A stretch of 64,000 nucleotides of DNA. Source: Hoylesella oralis ATCC 33269 (lineage in GTDB: Bacteria > Bacteroidota > Bacteroidia > Bacteroidales > Bacteroidaceae). The stretch lies in the NCBI RefSeq assembly GCF_000185145.2, contig NZ_GL833116.1, positions 312,501 through 376,500 of the forward strand, in the 5' to 3' direction. Position 1 is the stretch's first letter, and each line of letters begins with the position of its first letter. Positions 43,928 through 52,551 of the stretch are shown here, in pieces. The notes under the pieces are model-generated. The model worked only from the letters and a program-made list of their open reading frames with translations. It was not told the origin of the DNA and ran no database searches. The position numbers and the translations under genes were made by a program.

Positions 43928-45295
43928 TTATTGCAACGGTGCAGCTTTGCAGGCATTCGGTGCCCGTATTTGTATGGCTTTGGCAATGGTAGGCGCAATT
44001 CGGTCTACCGTAACAGGGGTATTGATGCGTTGTGGCTTTATTCCGCTTCCGTAAAAAATAATGGGAAAGGGGATAAATGCCGCACGCGATGTGTACGATT
44101 CGTGGTTGTCTTCGTTTAAAAGCTGCCATCCGGGCGAAACTTCTATGATAAGATCGCCACTGATAGATGGGTTGTAAGGACTCTCTTGTACGGCTCTGAC
44201 GCCCGAGACCTGTACAAGAAATTCTTTTGAACGCGAAATAATGTCGGAGAACGAGATGCGCTTGTCTTCGATAAGTTTCCGGTTCAGGTAAATTTGGTTG
44301 TGGAAACAGGTCTCTACATAACGCCCCTGCCCGTAGATAGCGCCCAAATACATGTTGAGCAGATTAGCCGTGCGGTTGATATAGAATGTTCCCGTGGGGA
44401 TACGATATTTGGCAAAGTCTACCTTCGGATCGTCGGTATAGCCTGTACTTGTGAGTACAAAAAGCACGTGTTGTGCACCAACACTCTGTTCTATATGGCT
44501 GAGTAGTGAGGATAGAGTATGATCGAGGCCACGATAGACACTCTCCATACCGATGCGCCATTGTGCCGAATTGTCAGTTGCTTTGGCCGAGAGTGTGATG
44601 GAGATGTAATCCGTATTCTCGTCGCGCCCCATGGCATTTCCATTAATACAGCTGATAGCAATGTCGCTAACGGCATCGTTAGTAAGAGTCTTTGCCTTAG
44701 ATGGTTTCACATTAACGCTACGGTAAGAGTTCAACCATTTCTGCCCGTTTTGCGAATAGTATTGAGATGTTACCCAATCTCCGCTCTTTTCATCTATCCA
44801 AAAGGCCCCGTCAGCTGCGTGACCTGCTGACAATACGGCAGCATCACGGTCGGCTGCAATTCCATATACGATAGCAGCACCGTTGGTAGATATTTTGAGT
44901 TCGTCGGCAATTGTCGACGTAGACATGTTTTGCGGAGAGGTTTTGTATTTGCTGTCATCTACGCAGAACAGTGGCCGCAGTGTATTGCGGTCGAGCCATT
45001 GCGTACCGATGATATTATTATAATAAGGAGTAGTACCCGTAGAAATGGCAGCTATGGCCGATGAACGGTCTACCGGAGCGAACGGATAGCTTGCTGCTTC
45101 GTACACGGTACCTTGCTGTAGCAGTTTTTTAAAGCCGTTTGGTGAATACAGAGTGGCGAAATGTTCTATATAATCGGTGCGCAGTTGATCGATACTGATG
45201 TTGACCACGAGGCGTGGAGCGACTTGCAGCGATTGTGCATAGGCTTCCGTGCCCGTTAATGTTGCCAAAATAAGCGCAGATATATATTTATTCAT
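43928..45295 (-). CDS. PafA-like alkaline phosphatase superfamily protein, probably inactive
   Basis: Secreted protein of 455 residues with a signal peptide (to about residue 20, AYAQ). The overall pattern follows Bacteroidota PafA-type phosphatases: VVNISIDQLRTDYI (Asp36, first metal ligand), then a block ISTGTTPYYNNIIGTQWLD that matches the usual IYTGTTPxxHGIIGNxWYD, and PIIFYGSGIKPQ...TPVTVDRIAPTIA near the end. However, the nucleophile motif (Thr in T-x-x-GHAS) is replaced by DRSSAIAA, and the LTADHG metal site is LTSTGY. Catalysis is therefore unlikely. It overlaps the upstream Lnb-like gene by 4 bp. It may have a structural or binding role. Confidence 0.75.
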   Translation of the reverse strand: MNKYISALILATLTGTEAYAQSLQVAPRLVVNISIDQLRTDYIEHFATLYSPNGFKKLLQQGTVYEAASYPFAPVDRSSAIAAISTGTTPYYNNIIGTQWLDRNTLRPLFCVDDSKYKTSPQNMSTSTIADELKISTNGAAIVYGIAADRDAAVLSAGHAADGAFWIDEKSGDWVTSQYYSQNGQKWLNSYRSVNVKPSKAKTLTNDAVSDIAISCINGNAMGRDENTDYISITLSAKATDNSAQWRIGMESVYRGLDHTLSSLLSHIEQSVGAQHVLFVLTSTGYTDDPKVDFAKYRIPTGTFYINRTANLLNMYLGAIYGQGRYVETCFHNQIYLNRKLIEDKRISFSDIISRSKEFLVQVSGVRAVQESPYNPSISGDLIIEVSPGWQLLNEDNHESYTSRAAFIPFPIIFYGSGIKPQRINTPVTVDRIAPTIAKAIQIRAPNACKAAPLQ

Positions 45296-46512
45296 TTCGT
45301 TGTTTTATAGATTTTTTTGCAGCTGTAATACAACCACGTGATACGTATAAGCAAAGATAGTGCCACAATAAACATACCTTCTGCATAGCTCTGCCAATAA
45401 CCTAATACAAAGAAAAGTAAAAGTAATGCTCCCCAGAATGGCAAATAAGTATGGATTTGTTTATTTCTAAGTCTCTTGACCGTAGGATATACGAAAAATA
45501 ACGATAAAGGACAAAGTGCCAATATTTGGAAATTGAGGCTCACGGCGGGATGTTTGGAGAAGATCATCAGGAAGAGTATTAGGCCTGCAAGGCCATCTAA
45601 CGTCATTACCAAGATATCGAACCCCCACCATACACGTTTAGTACCCCATTCGATGGCGCAAACTATCAATACAATCAATAAGAAAATCAGTGCGCATGTT
45701 ATCGGCATGGGTAACGAAGAGTGCATAATTCCATCGGGATCAGGTTCGTAGAGAATGTGGAATGTAGAGTCTACCAAAGCCCTGCGATGCCCGTGTGTGT
45801 CGATTACAATGGCATGGGCAAAGTCTTGCATAAGGCTGTCGGGTAGGAATTGTCGGGCGGTGTAGCTCGTTTTAGCATCAGCCTTAACGCCGAGAAGCAG
45901 ATCGTTTCCGAAATTTGCCCACGGGTGCGAGGCAGTCCATTGACGGATCATGCTGCGATAGGTTGCCGATGTCTGCGTATCGACAGCATAGACTACGCTG
46001 CCTTGAATATGATCCGTAATCATATCTCTTGCGCGAGTGGTGCAGTTATCGTAGAAATAATTGTATCTGTAAACTCTATTCTCGGGGCGATAATTCTCAT
46101 CGATGGCTTGTGTAATGGCCCACTTTTCTTCGCGCGTAAGGTTCAGTTTCTGTTCTGTGATCCATCGTCCGGCCGCCTGATACTCGTCGACAAAGGCATT
46201 AAAAGGTATGATACCCATTTCGTAGTCGGTGAGTCCGAAGACAAAGCGCAGTATGAAGAATTTCTGTTTAAATGAGAAAATGCCGTAGTTGATGGCCAAG
46301 TCTTGATCTCTGCCTTTATCATGATACCTTATTGCCGTATGGCCATAAAGGGAATAAACCTCCTCTCCGGGCCCGCAGGTGAGCAGTCCTATCTCTACAG
46401 AGTCCATGCTTTGTAACAAAGCGTTGTCGGTTTGAGCATTCGCATAGACCGTTGTTAATAACATAAAAATAACACTCCATGCGCACCTTAAAATATAATT
46501 AAAACGTTTCAC
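45292..46512 (-). CDS. DUF4105 membrane protein, Lnb-like lipoprotein N-acyltransferase
   Basis: Protein of 406 residues: signal peptide to about ANAQ (27), a periplasmic DUF4105 domain at about 38-260, then about five transmembrane helices. The domain has YGHTAIR with His58 and NYFYDNCTTR with Cys157, a Cys-His pair like that of NlpC/P60-type fold enzymes. From memory, this family includes Lnb, the enzyme that adds the third acyl chain to lipoproteins in Bacteroides; the topology here fits. The start codon is GTG at 46512; no in-frame ATG precedes the signal peptide. The -7 box ends 4 nt before it. It forms an operon with the PafA-like gene. Confidence 0.78.
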   Translation of the reverse strand: MKRFNYILRCAWSVIFMLLTTVYANAQTDNALLQSMDSVEIGLLTCGPGEEVYSLYGHTAIRYHDKGRDQDLAINYGIFSFKQKFFILRFVFGLTDYEMGIIPFNAFVDEYQAAGRWITEQKLNLTREEKWAITQAIDENYRPENRVYRYNYFYDNCTTRARDMITDHIQGSVVYAVDTQTSATYRSMIRQWTASHPWANFGNDLLLGVKADAKTSYTARQFLPDSLMQDFAHAIVIDTHGHRRALVDSTFHILYEPDPDGIMHSSLPMPITCALIFLLIVLIVCAIEWGTKRVWWGFDILVMTLDGLAGLILFLMIFSKHPAVSLNFQILALCPLSLFFVYPTVKRLRNKQIHTYLPFWGALLLLFFVLGYWQSYAEGMFIVALSLLIRITWLYYSCKKIYKTTK

Positions 46513-46516
46513 GATG

Positions 46517-46524
46517 CAAAAATA
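46517..46524 (-). promoter_or_regulatory. -7 box of the Lnb-like gene
   Basis: TATTTTTG on the minus strand fits TAnnTTTG. The GTG start is 4 nt beyond it, implying a leaderless mRNA. Confidence 0.6.
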
Positions 46525-46569
46525 GCTTATATTTTGCAGTTATCGTGCCCTTATTTCGAATTTTTTCGA

Positions 46570-46577
46570 TATTTTTG
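46570..46577 (+). promoter_or_regulatory. -7 box of the FadL-like gene
   Basis: TATTTTTG fits TAnnTTTG, and the leader is about 25 nt. It is divergent from the Lnb-like promoter only 45 bp away. Confidence 0.55.
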
Positions 46578-46605
46578 CAACCAAAAATAAGAATTATAGA
46601 GGAAA

Positions 46606-47907
46606 ATGAAAAAAATAATATGCGCTGCTTTCATGGCTGCAATATCTACGACAGCGCTTGCTCAGAGTGGTACCAATTCGCCTTATAGTGCGTATGGTTT
46701 GGGAGAACTTACTGAACAGTCGAGCGGTTTCAATCGGGGAATGAATGGTTTAGGACTGGGGTTTCGTGAACATAATCAGGTAAATTATCTGAATCCGGCT
46801 TCGTATTCTGCGCTCGATTCTCTGAGTTTTATTTTCGATACAGGTTTGTCTTTACAGTTGACAAACTTCAGTGAAAATGGCAAAAAAGTAAATGCCAATA
46901 ATGCCGATTTCGAGTATGTAGTTGCCGGATTTCGTGCTGCACGCCATGTAGGTGTTAGCTTCGGTATCATTCCTTTTACTAATGTAGGTTATAACTATGC
47001 CAATACGCAATATGTAGGAGGCAGTGCGGCAGCCTCGTCTACTACCTATACCAATACTTATGCAGGAGATGGCGGTCTTCATCAAGTATATTTAGGTGCA
47101 GGTTGGGAGCCTTTTAAGGGCTTTTCTGTCGGTGTGAATGCCTCTTATCTGTGGGGGACTATAAACAGATCCGTAATAAATAGCTACAGCGATGCTAATG
47201 TAAATACGCTGTCGAAATACTATAATTCTTCTACCAGAAGTTATAAAGTAAACTTCGGTATGCAGTATACTGCGCAGGTATCGAAGAAAGATGCCGTGAC
47301 TTTGGGCGTCACCTATGATTTTGGGCACAAACTTAATGCCGATCCGGAGTGTAGGGTTATTTCAAGGAATACCCAGACCGGAGTTGCCGATACTGCCGTA
47401 TATAAGATAGAAAATGGCTTGGAATTGCCGTCTACCTATTCTGCCGGCATCATGTGGGATCATCATTCGAAATGGAAGATAGGACTGGATTACTCTTTTC
47501 AAAAGTGGTCATCGGTGAAATATCCGGTGTATAATGTGGTAAATGATGTACCGCAATACGCTCTTCAGACCGACTTGTTCAAGGATCGTCATAAGATGAC
47601 TTTTGGAGGAGAGTATTGCCAAGATATGAATAGTCGCAGTTTCTTGAAACGTATACGTTATCGTGCGGGAGTTTCGTACGCGACACCTTATTTAAAAATA
47701 AACGGGCAAGATGGGCCGAAAGAACTAAGTGTAAGTGCAGGTTTCGGCATTCCTATCGTAAATGGCTATAACAACCGTTCCATTCTGAATATATCGGCGC
47801 AGTGGGTAAATAGAGAAGCAACGGGATTGATCAAGGAAAATACATTCAGAATCAATATCGGACTTACTTTCAACGAGCGTTGGTTTGCGAAGTGGAAAGT
47901 GGAATAA
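46606..47907 (+). CDS. FadL/OmpP1-like outer-membrane beta-barrel
   Basis: Outer-membrane protein of 433 residues with a signal peptide ending TALAQ. The mature start SGTNSPYSAYGLGE and the segment RGMNGLGLGFREHNQVNYLNPASYSALDSLSF are characteristic of Bacteroidota OmpP1/FadL/TodX-like proteins, where a cluster of NPAS residues sits near the N-terminal hatch. Alternating aromatic strands run to the end. Ligand unknown; members of the group carry hydrophobic compounds across the outer membrane. First gene of an operon with LptC and a CNNM protein. Confidence 0.75.
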   Translation: MKKIICAAFMAAISTTALAQSGTNSPYSAYGLGELTEQSSGFNRGMNGLGLGFREHNQVNYLNPASYSALDSLSFIFDTGLSLQLTNFSENGKKVNANNADFEYVVAGFRAARHVGVSFGIIPFTNVGYNYANTQYVGGSAAASSTTYTNTYAGDGGLHQVYLGAGWEPFKGFSVGVNASYLWGTINRSVINSYSDANVNTLSKYYNSSTRSYKVNFGMQYTAQVSKKDAVTLGVTYDFGHKLNADPECRVISRNTQTGVADTAVYKIENGLELPSTYSAGIMWDHHSKWKIGLDYSFQKWSSVKYPVYNVVNDVPQYALQTDLFKDRHKMTFGGEYCQDMNSRSFLKRIRYRAGVSYATPYLKINGQDGPKELSVSAGFGIPIVNGYNNRSILNISAQWVNREATGLIKENTFRINIGLTFNERWFAKWKVE

Positions 47908-47931
47908 AAGAAACATCCTATTGTAGAGACT

Positions 47932-48567
47932 TTGAGGTATTCTGTATTTTCATTTACGCTTCTTCTTCTGTTTTTTGCTTCTTGTGAGGAACAGAAAGAA
48001 CATATTGCACCGGCGATACGCGAGCGAGATTCCGTGGCTATGATGATAAGTTATGGGGTAAATACCTTGATATCCGACTCGGGAGTGATAAAATATAGGA
48101 TTGTAACCGAGAAATGGGAGGTAAACGAAAACTTACATCCGCAGCGATGGATATTCGATAAGGGGCTTTTTTTGGAGCAATTCGATGAAAAATTTCACGT
48201 ACAGTCGTATATACAATGTGACACGGCTTACTATTTCAACGAGAGACGTCTATGGGAATTACGTAGCAGAGTACATATTTTGACGAAAGATGGACTTCGG
48301 TTTACCAGTGAACAACTGTTTTGGGATGAACGAAATCATGAACTATATTCGCATGTCTATTCTCATCTCGTTACCCCTGAACGTACATTGGAAGGGAGCT
48401 ACTTTAGAAGTGATGAAAAAATGACGAAGTATTTTGTTTCGAATAGTCGTGGTTCTTTTGAAAAGAACGACTTTAGCGGAGAGGGAGATACGCTAACCTC
48501 CGCTCCTGATACGACAAAAGCGAAATTAAGGCTGCAAGCTCCTCCGCAGCGTAAGATCGGAAATTAG
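47932..48567 (+). CDS. lptC: LPS export lipoprotein LptC
   Basis: Protein of 211 residues with a lipobox FASC (Cys18), followed by an LptC-type beta-jellyroll: ISYGVNTLISDSGVIKYRIVTEKW, LFLEQFDEKF, AYYFNERRLWELRSRVHIL, QLFWDERNHELYSH and the last strands VTPERTLEGSYFRSDE. LptC passes lipopolysaccharide from LptB2FG to LptA. E. coli LptC has a membrane helix instead of a lipid anchor; the lipoprotein form is common in Bacteroidota. The start is TTG at 47932: no ATG precedes the signal peptide, and the next in-frame ATG is past the lipobox. It lies 24 bp after the FadL-like gene. Confidence 0.82.
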   Translation: MRYSVFSFTLLLLFFASCEEQKEHIAPAIRERDSVAMMISYGVNTLISDSGVIKYRIVTEKWEVNENLHPQRWIFDKGLFLEQFDEKFHVQSYIQCDTAYYFNERRLWELRSRVHILTKDGLRFTSEQLFWDERNHELYSHVYSHLVTPERTLEGSYFRSDEKMTKYFVSNSRGSFEKNDFSGEGDTLTSAPDTTKAKLRLQAPPQRKIGN

Positions 48568-48612
48568 ACTAAGCTTAAATTATATATATTCATTTAAAAT
48601 ACATTTATCGGT

Positions 48613-49881
48613 TTGGATATAGATATACCTCTTATAATAAGTATCATCGTTATGATGGTCTTGTCGGGCTTCTTTTCCGGAATGGAAATTGCGTTTGTCT
48701 CGAGTAATAGGATGCTTGCAGAGATGGACAAAGAAAAGAGCGGACTCTCTCAAAAACTGCTTTCTCTCTTCTATCACCATCCTAATGGCTTTGTAAGTAC
48801 CATGCTGGTAGGTAATAATATTGTGTTGGTTATATATGGTATCTTGATAGCTCGCTTGTTTGACAATACGATATTCCGTGGAATGGATGCTGCATTTACC
48901 GTGCCTGCCGATACCATTCTTTCTACGTTTATCGTACTTTTCACGGGAGAGTTCTTGCCCAAAACGCTTTTTAAGAGTAATCCCAATCGTCTGCTTAGTT
49001 TGTTTTCAGTACCGGCTTATCTATTTTATATCATTTTGTGGCCGATCAGTCGTTTGTCGACTTTCCTATCCAAATGTCTTTTACGGATGGGCGGTATAAA
49101 GATGGATAAGGAAACCGACGACGAGGGCTTCTCTAAAGTAGATTTGGATTATCTTGTAAATTCGAGCATTGATAATGCGCGAAGTGATGAAGAGATAGAA
49201 GATGAAGTAAAAATATTCCAGAACGCATTGGAGTTTCCTGATACAAAGGTGCGCGACTGTATGATACCACGTACGGAAATTAATGCAGTAGATATCAATG
49301 AATGTACTATAGAGGAACTTAAGCAGAAGTTTATAGAAAGCGGGAATAGTAAACTGATTGTGTATAATGAAGATATAGATCATGTTATAGGTTATATACA
49401 CAGTTCGGAACTGTTTCGTAATCCTGATCGTTGGAAAGAAAATGTGTGTACGATGCCTTTCGTGCCTGAAACGATGGCAGCACAAAAGTTAATGAAAATA
49501 TTACTCCAGCAGAAAAAGAGTCTCGGAGTAGTAATTGATGAGTTCGGAGGAACAAGCGGTATCGTTTCACTTGAGGATATTGTGGAAGAGATATTCGGAG
49601 AAATAGAAGATGAGCACGACAGTACGAAGTATGTGGCGAAAAAACTCGATGATGGTAACTATCTTTTATCCGCACGTTTGGAAATTGATAAGGTGAATGA
49701 AATGTTTGGATTGGATTTGCCTGAGAGTGATGAATATATGACTGTTGGCGGTCTTATTTTGCACGAGTATCAAAGTTTTCCGAAATTGAACGAAATCATC
49801 AGGATAGACAAGTTTGAATTTAAGATTATAAAAAATACTATGACAAAAATAGAACTTGTGAAATTAACCGTGACAGGCTGA
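48613..49881 (+). CDS. CNNM/CorC family protein (hemolysin-like, DUF21-CBS)
   Basis: Inner-membrane protein of 422 residues. An N-terminal DUF21/CNNM domain of three to four helices (about 5-150, with SGFFSGMEIAFVSSNR) is followed by a pair of CBS domains at about 205-330 (VRDCMIPRTEINAVDINE, GIVSLEDIVEEIFGEI), and a CorC/HlyC domain at about 340-420. The family is linked to Mg2+ or Co2+ transport; in gliding Bacteroidota GldE belongs here. The start is TTG at 48613, 45 bp after LptC, so its translation may be weak or coupled. Confidence 0.88.
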   Translation: MDIDIPLIISIIVMMVLSGFFSGMEIAFVSSNRMLAEMDKEKSGLSQKLLSLFYHHPNGFVSTMLVGNNIVLVIYGILIARLFDNTIFRGMDAAFTVPADTILSTFIVLFTGEFLPKTLFKSNPNRLLSLFSVPAYLFYIILWPISRLSTFLSKCLLRMGGIKMDKETDDEGFSKVDLDYLVNSSIDNARSDEEIEDEVKIFQNALEFPDTKVRDCMIPRTEINAVDINECTIEELKQKFIESGNSKLIVYNEDIDHVIGYIHSSELFRNPDRWKENVCTMPFVPETMAAQKLMKILLQQKKSLGVVIDEFGGTSGIVSLEDIVEEIFGEIEDEHDSTKYVAKKLDDGNYLLSARLEIDKVNEMFGLDLPESDEYMTVGGLILHEYQSFPKLNEIIRIDKFEFKIIKNTMTKIELVKLTVTG

Positions 49882-49949
49882 TGTGTTGTAATAAGTGGAT
49901 TTAAAGGCAATTTTTATATTAAAAGTTCTGTAGTTTGATAATATTTTAG

Positions 49950-49957
49950 TATTTTTG
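49950..49957 (+). promoter_or_regulatory. -7 box of the PpiD-like gene
   Basis: TATTTTTG fits TAnnTTTG; the -33 region is weak. The leader is about 105 nt. Confidence 0.5.
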
Positions 49958-50067
49958 TACGCATTTAATGCAGAAAGCACAAAAATAATTTATATGGAGG
50001 ATTGATAAGTGTATATATTTTTGTGCTTCTATGGTATGACAAAAAGAATAATAAATAATAACTTAAA

Positions 50068-52209
50068 ATGGCAGCATTAGGAAAAATCAGAGGAAAAGGT
50101 ACAATCCTGATAACTGTGTTGGGTATTGCACTTTTTGCATTTATTGTAGAAGAAGGTGTTCGCACTTGCGAATCGAGACAAAACGAGCAACGTCAACAGA
50201 TTGGTCAAGTGTTAGGTAAAAACATTGATGTTCAAGAATTTCAGAAGCTTGTTGACGAATATACCGAGGTTATTAAAATGCAGCAAGGACAGAACAATCT
50301 GAATGATGAACAATTGAACCAAGTAAAAGATATGGTCTGGAATACGTATGTTCAGACTAAGATAATTGAGAAAGAGGCCGAAAAGCTTGGTCTTATTGTA
50401 ACAGATGAAGAATTGCAGAATATATTAAACCAAGGAACAAATCCCATGCTTCTCCAAACGCCGTTTGTAAATCAGCAGACCGGTCGCTTTGATGCAAACG
50501 CCTTGAAAAAGTTCCTTGCCGATTATAGGAGTCAGCAGACTACCAATTCGCAACTTGCAGAACAATATCATACGATTTATAAGTATTGGTCGTTTGTAGA
50601 GAAAACGCTTCGTCAGCAGATACTTTCTCAGAAATATCAGAGTTTGTTTGCCCATTGTTTGCTGTCTAATCCTATAGAAGCCAAGATGGCATTTAAGGAT
50701 GAAAACGAAGAAAGTCGGATAGAACTTGCTGCGTTTCCTTATTCGAGTATAGCCGATGATAAGGTGCAGGTGACAGATGCAGACTTGAAAGCTAAGTACG
50801 ATGAGCTGAAAGCTCGTTTTAGGCAGTATGTGGAGAGCCGAGATATAAAATATGTGGATATTGAGGTTATGCCTTCTTCACAAGATCGTGCAGCTCTTCA
50901 AAAAGATTTTACTGGTTATGCGAAAGACCTTGCTGCTGCTACCGATCCTTCAGATGTTGTAAAAAAGAGTACGTCGGTAATCAACTATCTTGGTATTCCT
51001 GTGGCTAAGACGGCTTTTCCTGCAGATATTGCTGCACATCTTGACTCAATGTCGGTAGGACAGACTTACGGACCAGTTGAAAATAAACAAGATAATACGT
51101 TGAATTTAATAAAGTTGGTGGCTAAGCAACAGTTGCCGGATTCTATTCAATATCGTATGATTCAAGTTGGTGGTGCTACTGTTGATGCTGCTCATAAGAC
51201 AGCAGATTCCATTTATACAGCATTGAAAGGCGGAGCTGATTTCGAGGCTATTGCTAAAAGATATGGGCAGACTGGTGAAAAAACATGGATAACTACGGCA
51301 CAGTATCAGAATGCACCTTCGATGGATAAGGATACCAAGACTTATATCAGCGTGTTGAACACGGCAGCAGTGAATGCCATCGAGAATATTCCGGTTGTAC
51401 AGGGGAATATTATTCTTCAGGTAGTTGACCGTAAGAGTATAATACCTAAATATACTGCAGCTGTGATTAAGAAGAATATTGAGTTTTCGCGTGACACCTA
51501 TTCTGCTGCTTATAATAAATTCAGTTCTTTTGCAAGTACCAACCAAACAGCTGACGATATTGTGAAGAATGCGCAGAAAAACGGTTATAAGGTGCAGGAA
51601 GCAAAAGATTTGACGACAGCAATTCATTATATTGCCGGTATTCGTGGAACGCGTGAGGCTGTGAAATGGGTGTTCGATGCAGACGAAAACGACGTGTCTC
51701 AAATGTTCGAATGTGGAGATAATAATCATCTGCTCATTATGGTTCTCGATAAGATACATCCGGTCGGCTATCGTTCTTTGAATGATCCACAGGTAAAGGA
51801 GATAGTAAAAACAGAGGTGCTGAAAGATAAGAAAGCAGAGCAGCTTATGAACAAATTGAATGGTGTAAATTCTTTAGCATCGGCTAAAGCCAAGGGTGGT
51901 AAGGTTTCTCCTATAGATCAGGTTACTTTCTCTGCACCGGTATTTGTTTTGTCTACCGGCGCGAGTGAACCTGCTTTGAGCGGTGCTGTTGCAGCTACAG
52001 CGAAAGGCAGGTTTAGTGCAAAACCCGTGAAAGGTAATGCAGGAGTCTATCTTTTCCAAGTAGTTAACAAGACAGACCGCAAGGCTAAGTTCGATGACAA
52101 GGCCGAGGAACAAAAACTTCGCCAAAAGGCATTGCAATATGCAAGTAATTTCATGAACGAATTATATATTAACGCTAAGGTAGTTGATAATCGTTACCTT
52201 TTCTTCTAA
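50068..52209 (+). CDS. PpiD/SurA-like periplasmic peptidyl-prolyl isomerase
   Basis: Membrane-anchored chaperone of 713 residues: one helix at 13-31 (ILITVLGIALFAFIVEEGV), a SurA-N-type helical domain (about 40-240, with QVLGKNIDVQEFQKLVDEY), a parvulin (PPIC) domain at about 345-450 (IQYRMIQVGGATVDAAHKTAD), and a C-terminal helical region. PpiD and SurA help newly exported proteins fold, notably outer-membrane proteins, which fits the FadL-like and LptC genes upstream. It has its own promoter and a strong terminator after the stop. Confidence 0.88.
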   Translation: MAALGKIRGKGTILITVLGIALFAFIVEEGVRTCESRQNEQRQQIGQVLGKNIDVQEFQKLVDEYTEVIKMQQGQNNLNDEQLNQVKDMVWNTYVQTKIIEKEAEKLGLIVTDEELQNILNQGTNPMLLQTPFVNQQTGRFDANALKKFLADYRSQQTTNSQLAEQYHTIYKYWSFVEKTLRQQILSQKYQSLFAHCLLSNPIEAKMAFKDENEESRIELAAFPYSSIADDKVQVTDADLKAKYDELKARFRQYVESRDIKYVDIEVMPSSQDRAALQKDFTGYAKDLAAATDPSDVVKKSTSVINYLGIPVAKTAFPADIAAHLDSMSVGQTYGPVENKQDNTLNLIKLVAKQQLPDSIQYRMIQVGGATVDAAHKTADSIYTALKGGADFEAIAKRYGQTGEKTWITTAQYQNAPSMDKDTKTYISVLNTAAVNAIENIPVVQGNIILQVVDRKSIIPKYTAAVIKKNIEFSRDTYSAAYNKFSSFASTNQTADDIVKNAQKNGYKVQEAKDLTTAIHYIAGIRGTREAVKWVFDADENDVSQMFECGDNNHLLIMVLDKIHPVGYRSLNDPQVKEIVKTEVLKDKKAEQLMNKLNGVNSLASAKAKGGKVSPIDQVTFSAPVFVLSTGASEPALSGAVAATAKGRFSAKPVKGNAGVYLFQVVNKTDRKAKFDDKAEEQKLRQKALQYASNFMNELYINAKVVDNRYLFF

Positions 52210-52227
52210 AGAGATTTTTAAAGAAAT

Positions 52228-52267
52228 AAAATGCCCGATATCTACATCAGATATCGGGCATTTTTTT
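52228..52267 (+). terminator. Strong rho-independent terminator
   Basis: AAATGCCCGATATCT pairs perfectly with AGATATCGGGCATTT around a 5-nt loop, and runs into seven Ts. Confidence 0.92.
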
Positions 52268-52428
52268 ATTTGAACTTTCATCATTGTTTTTACAGATAAT
52301 ATTCCTGTTCGATCTAAAAGAACGAAATAATAAGAATATATGTTTTTATTACCATCTGTAATTATAAATTTAAGTTTCTAAAAATTAAAAAGATATGTAT
52401 CTATTTTAATATGTGTTTCTTTAAAATA

Positions 52429-52468
52429 AAAACGCAAGTATATACGTAAAACAATACCTGCGTTTTTC
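52429..52468. terminator. Bidirectional terminator
   Basis: AAAACGCA-a-GTAT pairs with ATAC-c-TGCGTTTT. Runs of A on the left and T on the right let it work in both directions. It probably ends the minus-strand gene at 52552. Confidence 0.75.
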
Positions 52469-52551
52469 TTATGGTTAATTAAGTTAAAAGAATTTAGTCT
52501 TGCTAATGTTTGATTCGTGCTTTTATTAATTGATGAAAAAATCGACAATAA

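Larger units (their letters stand above)
52210..52551. other. Intergenic region between convergent genes: two terminators
   Basis: About 340 bp with an AT-rich core. It contains the terminator of the PpiD-like gene (52228-52267) and a second hairpin (52429-52468) serving the convergent acidic-tail gene. No gene is seen. Confidence 0.75.
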
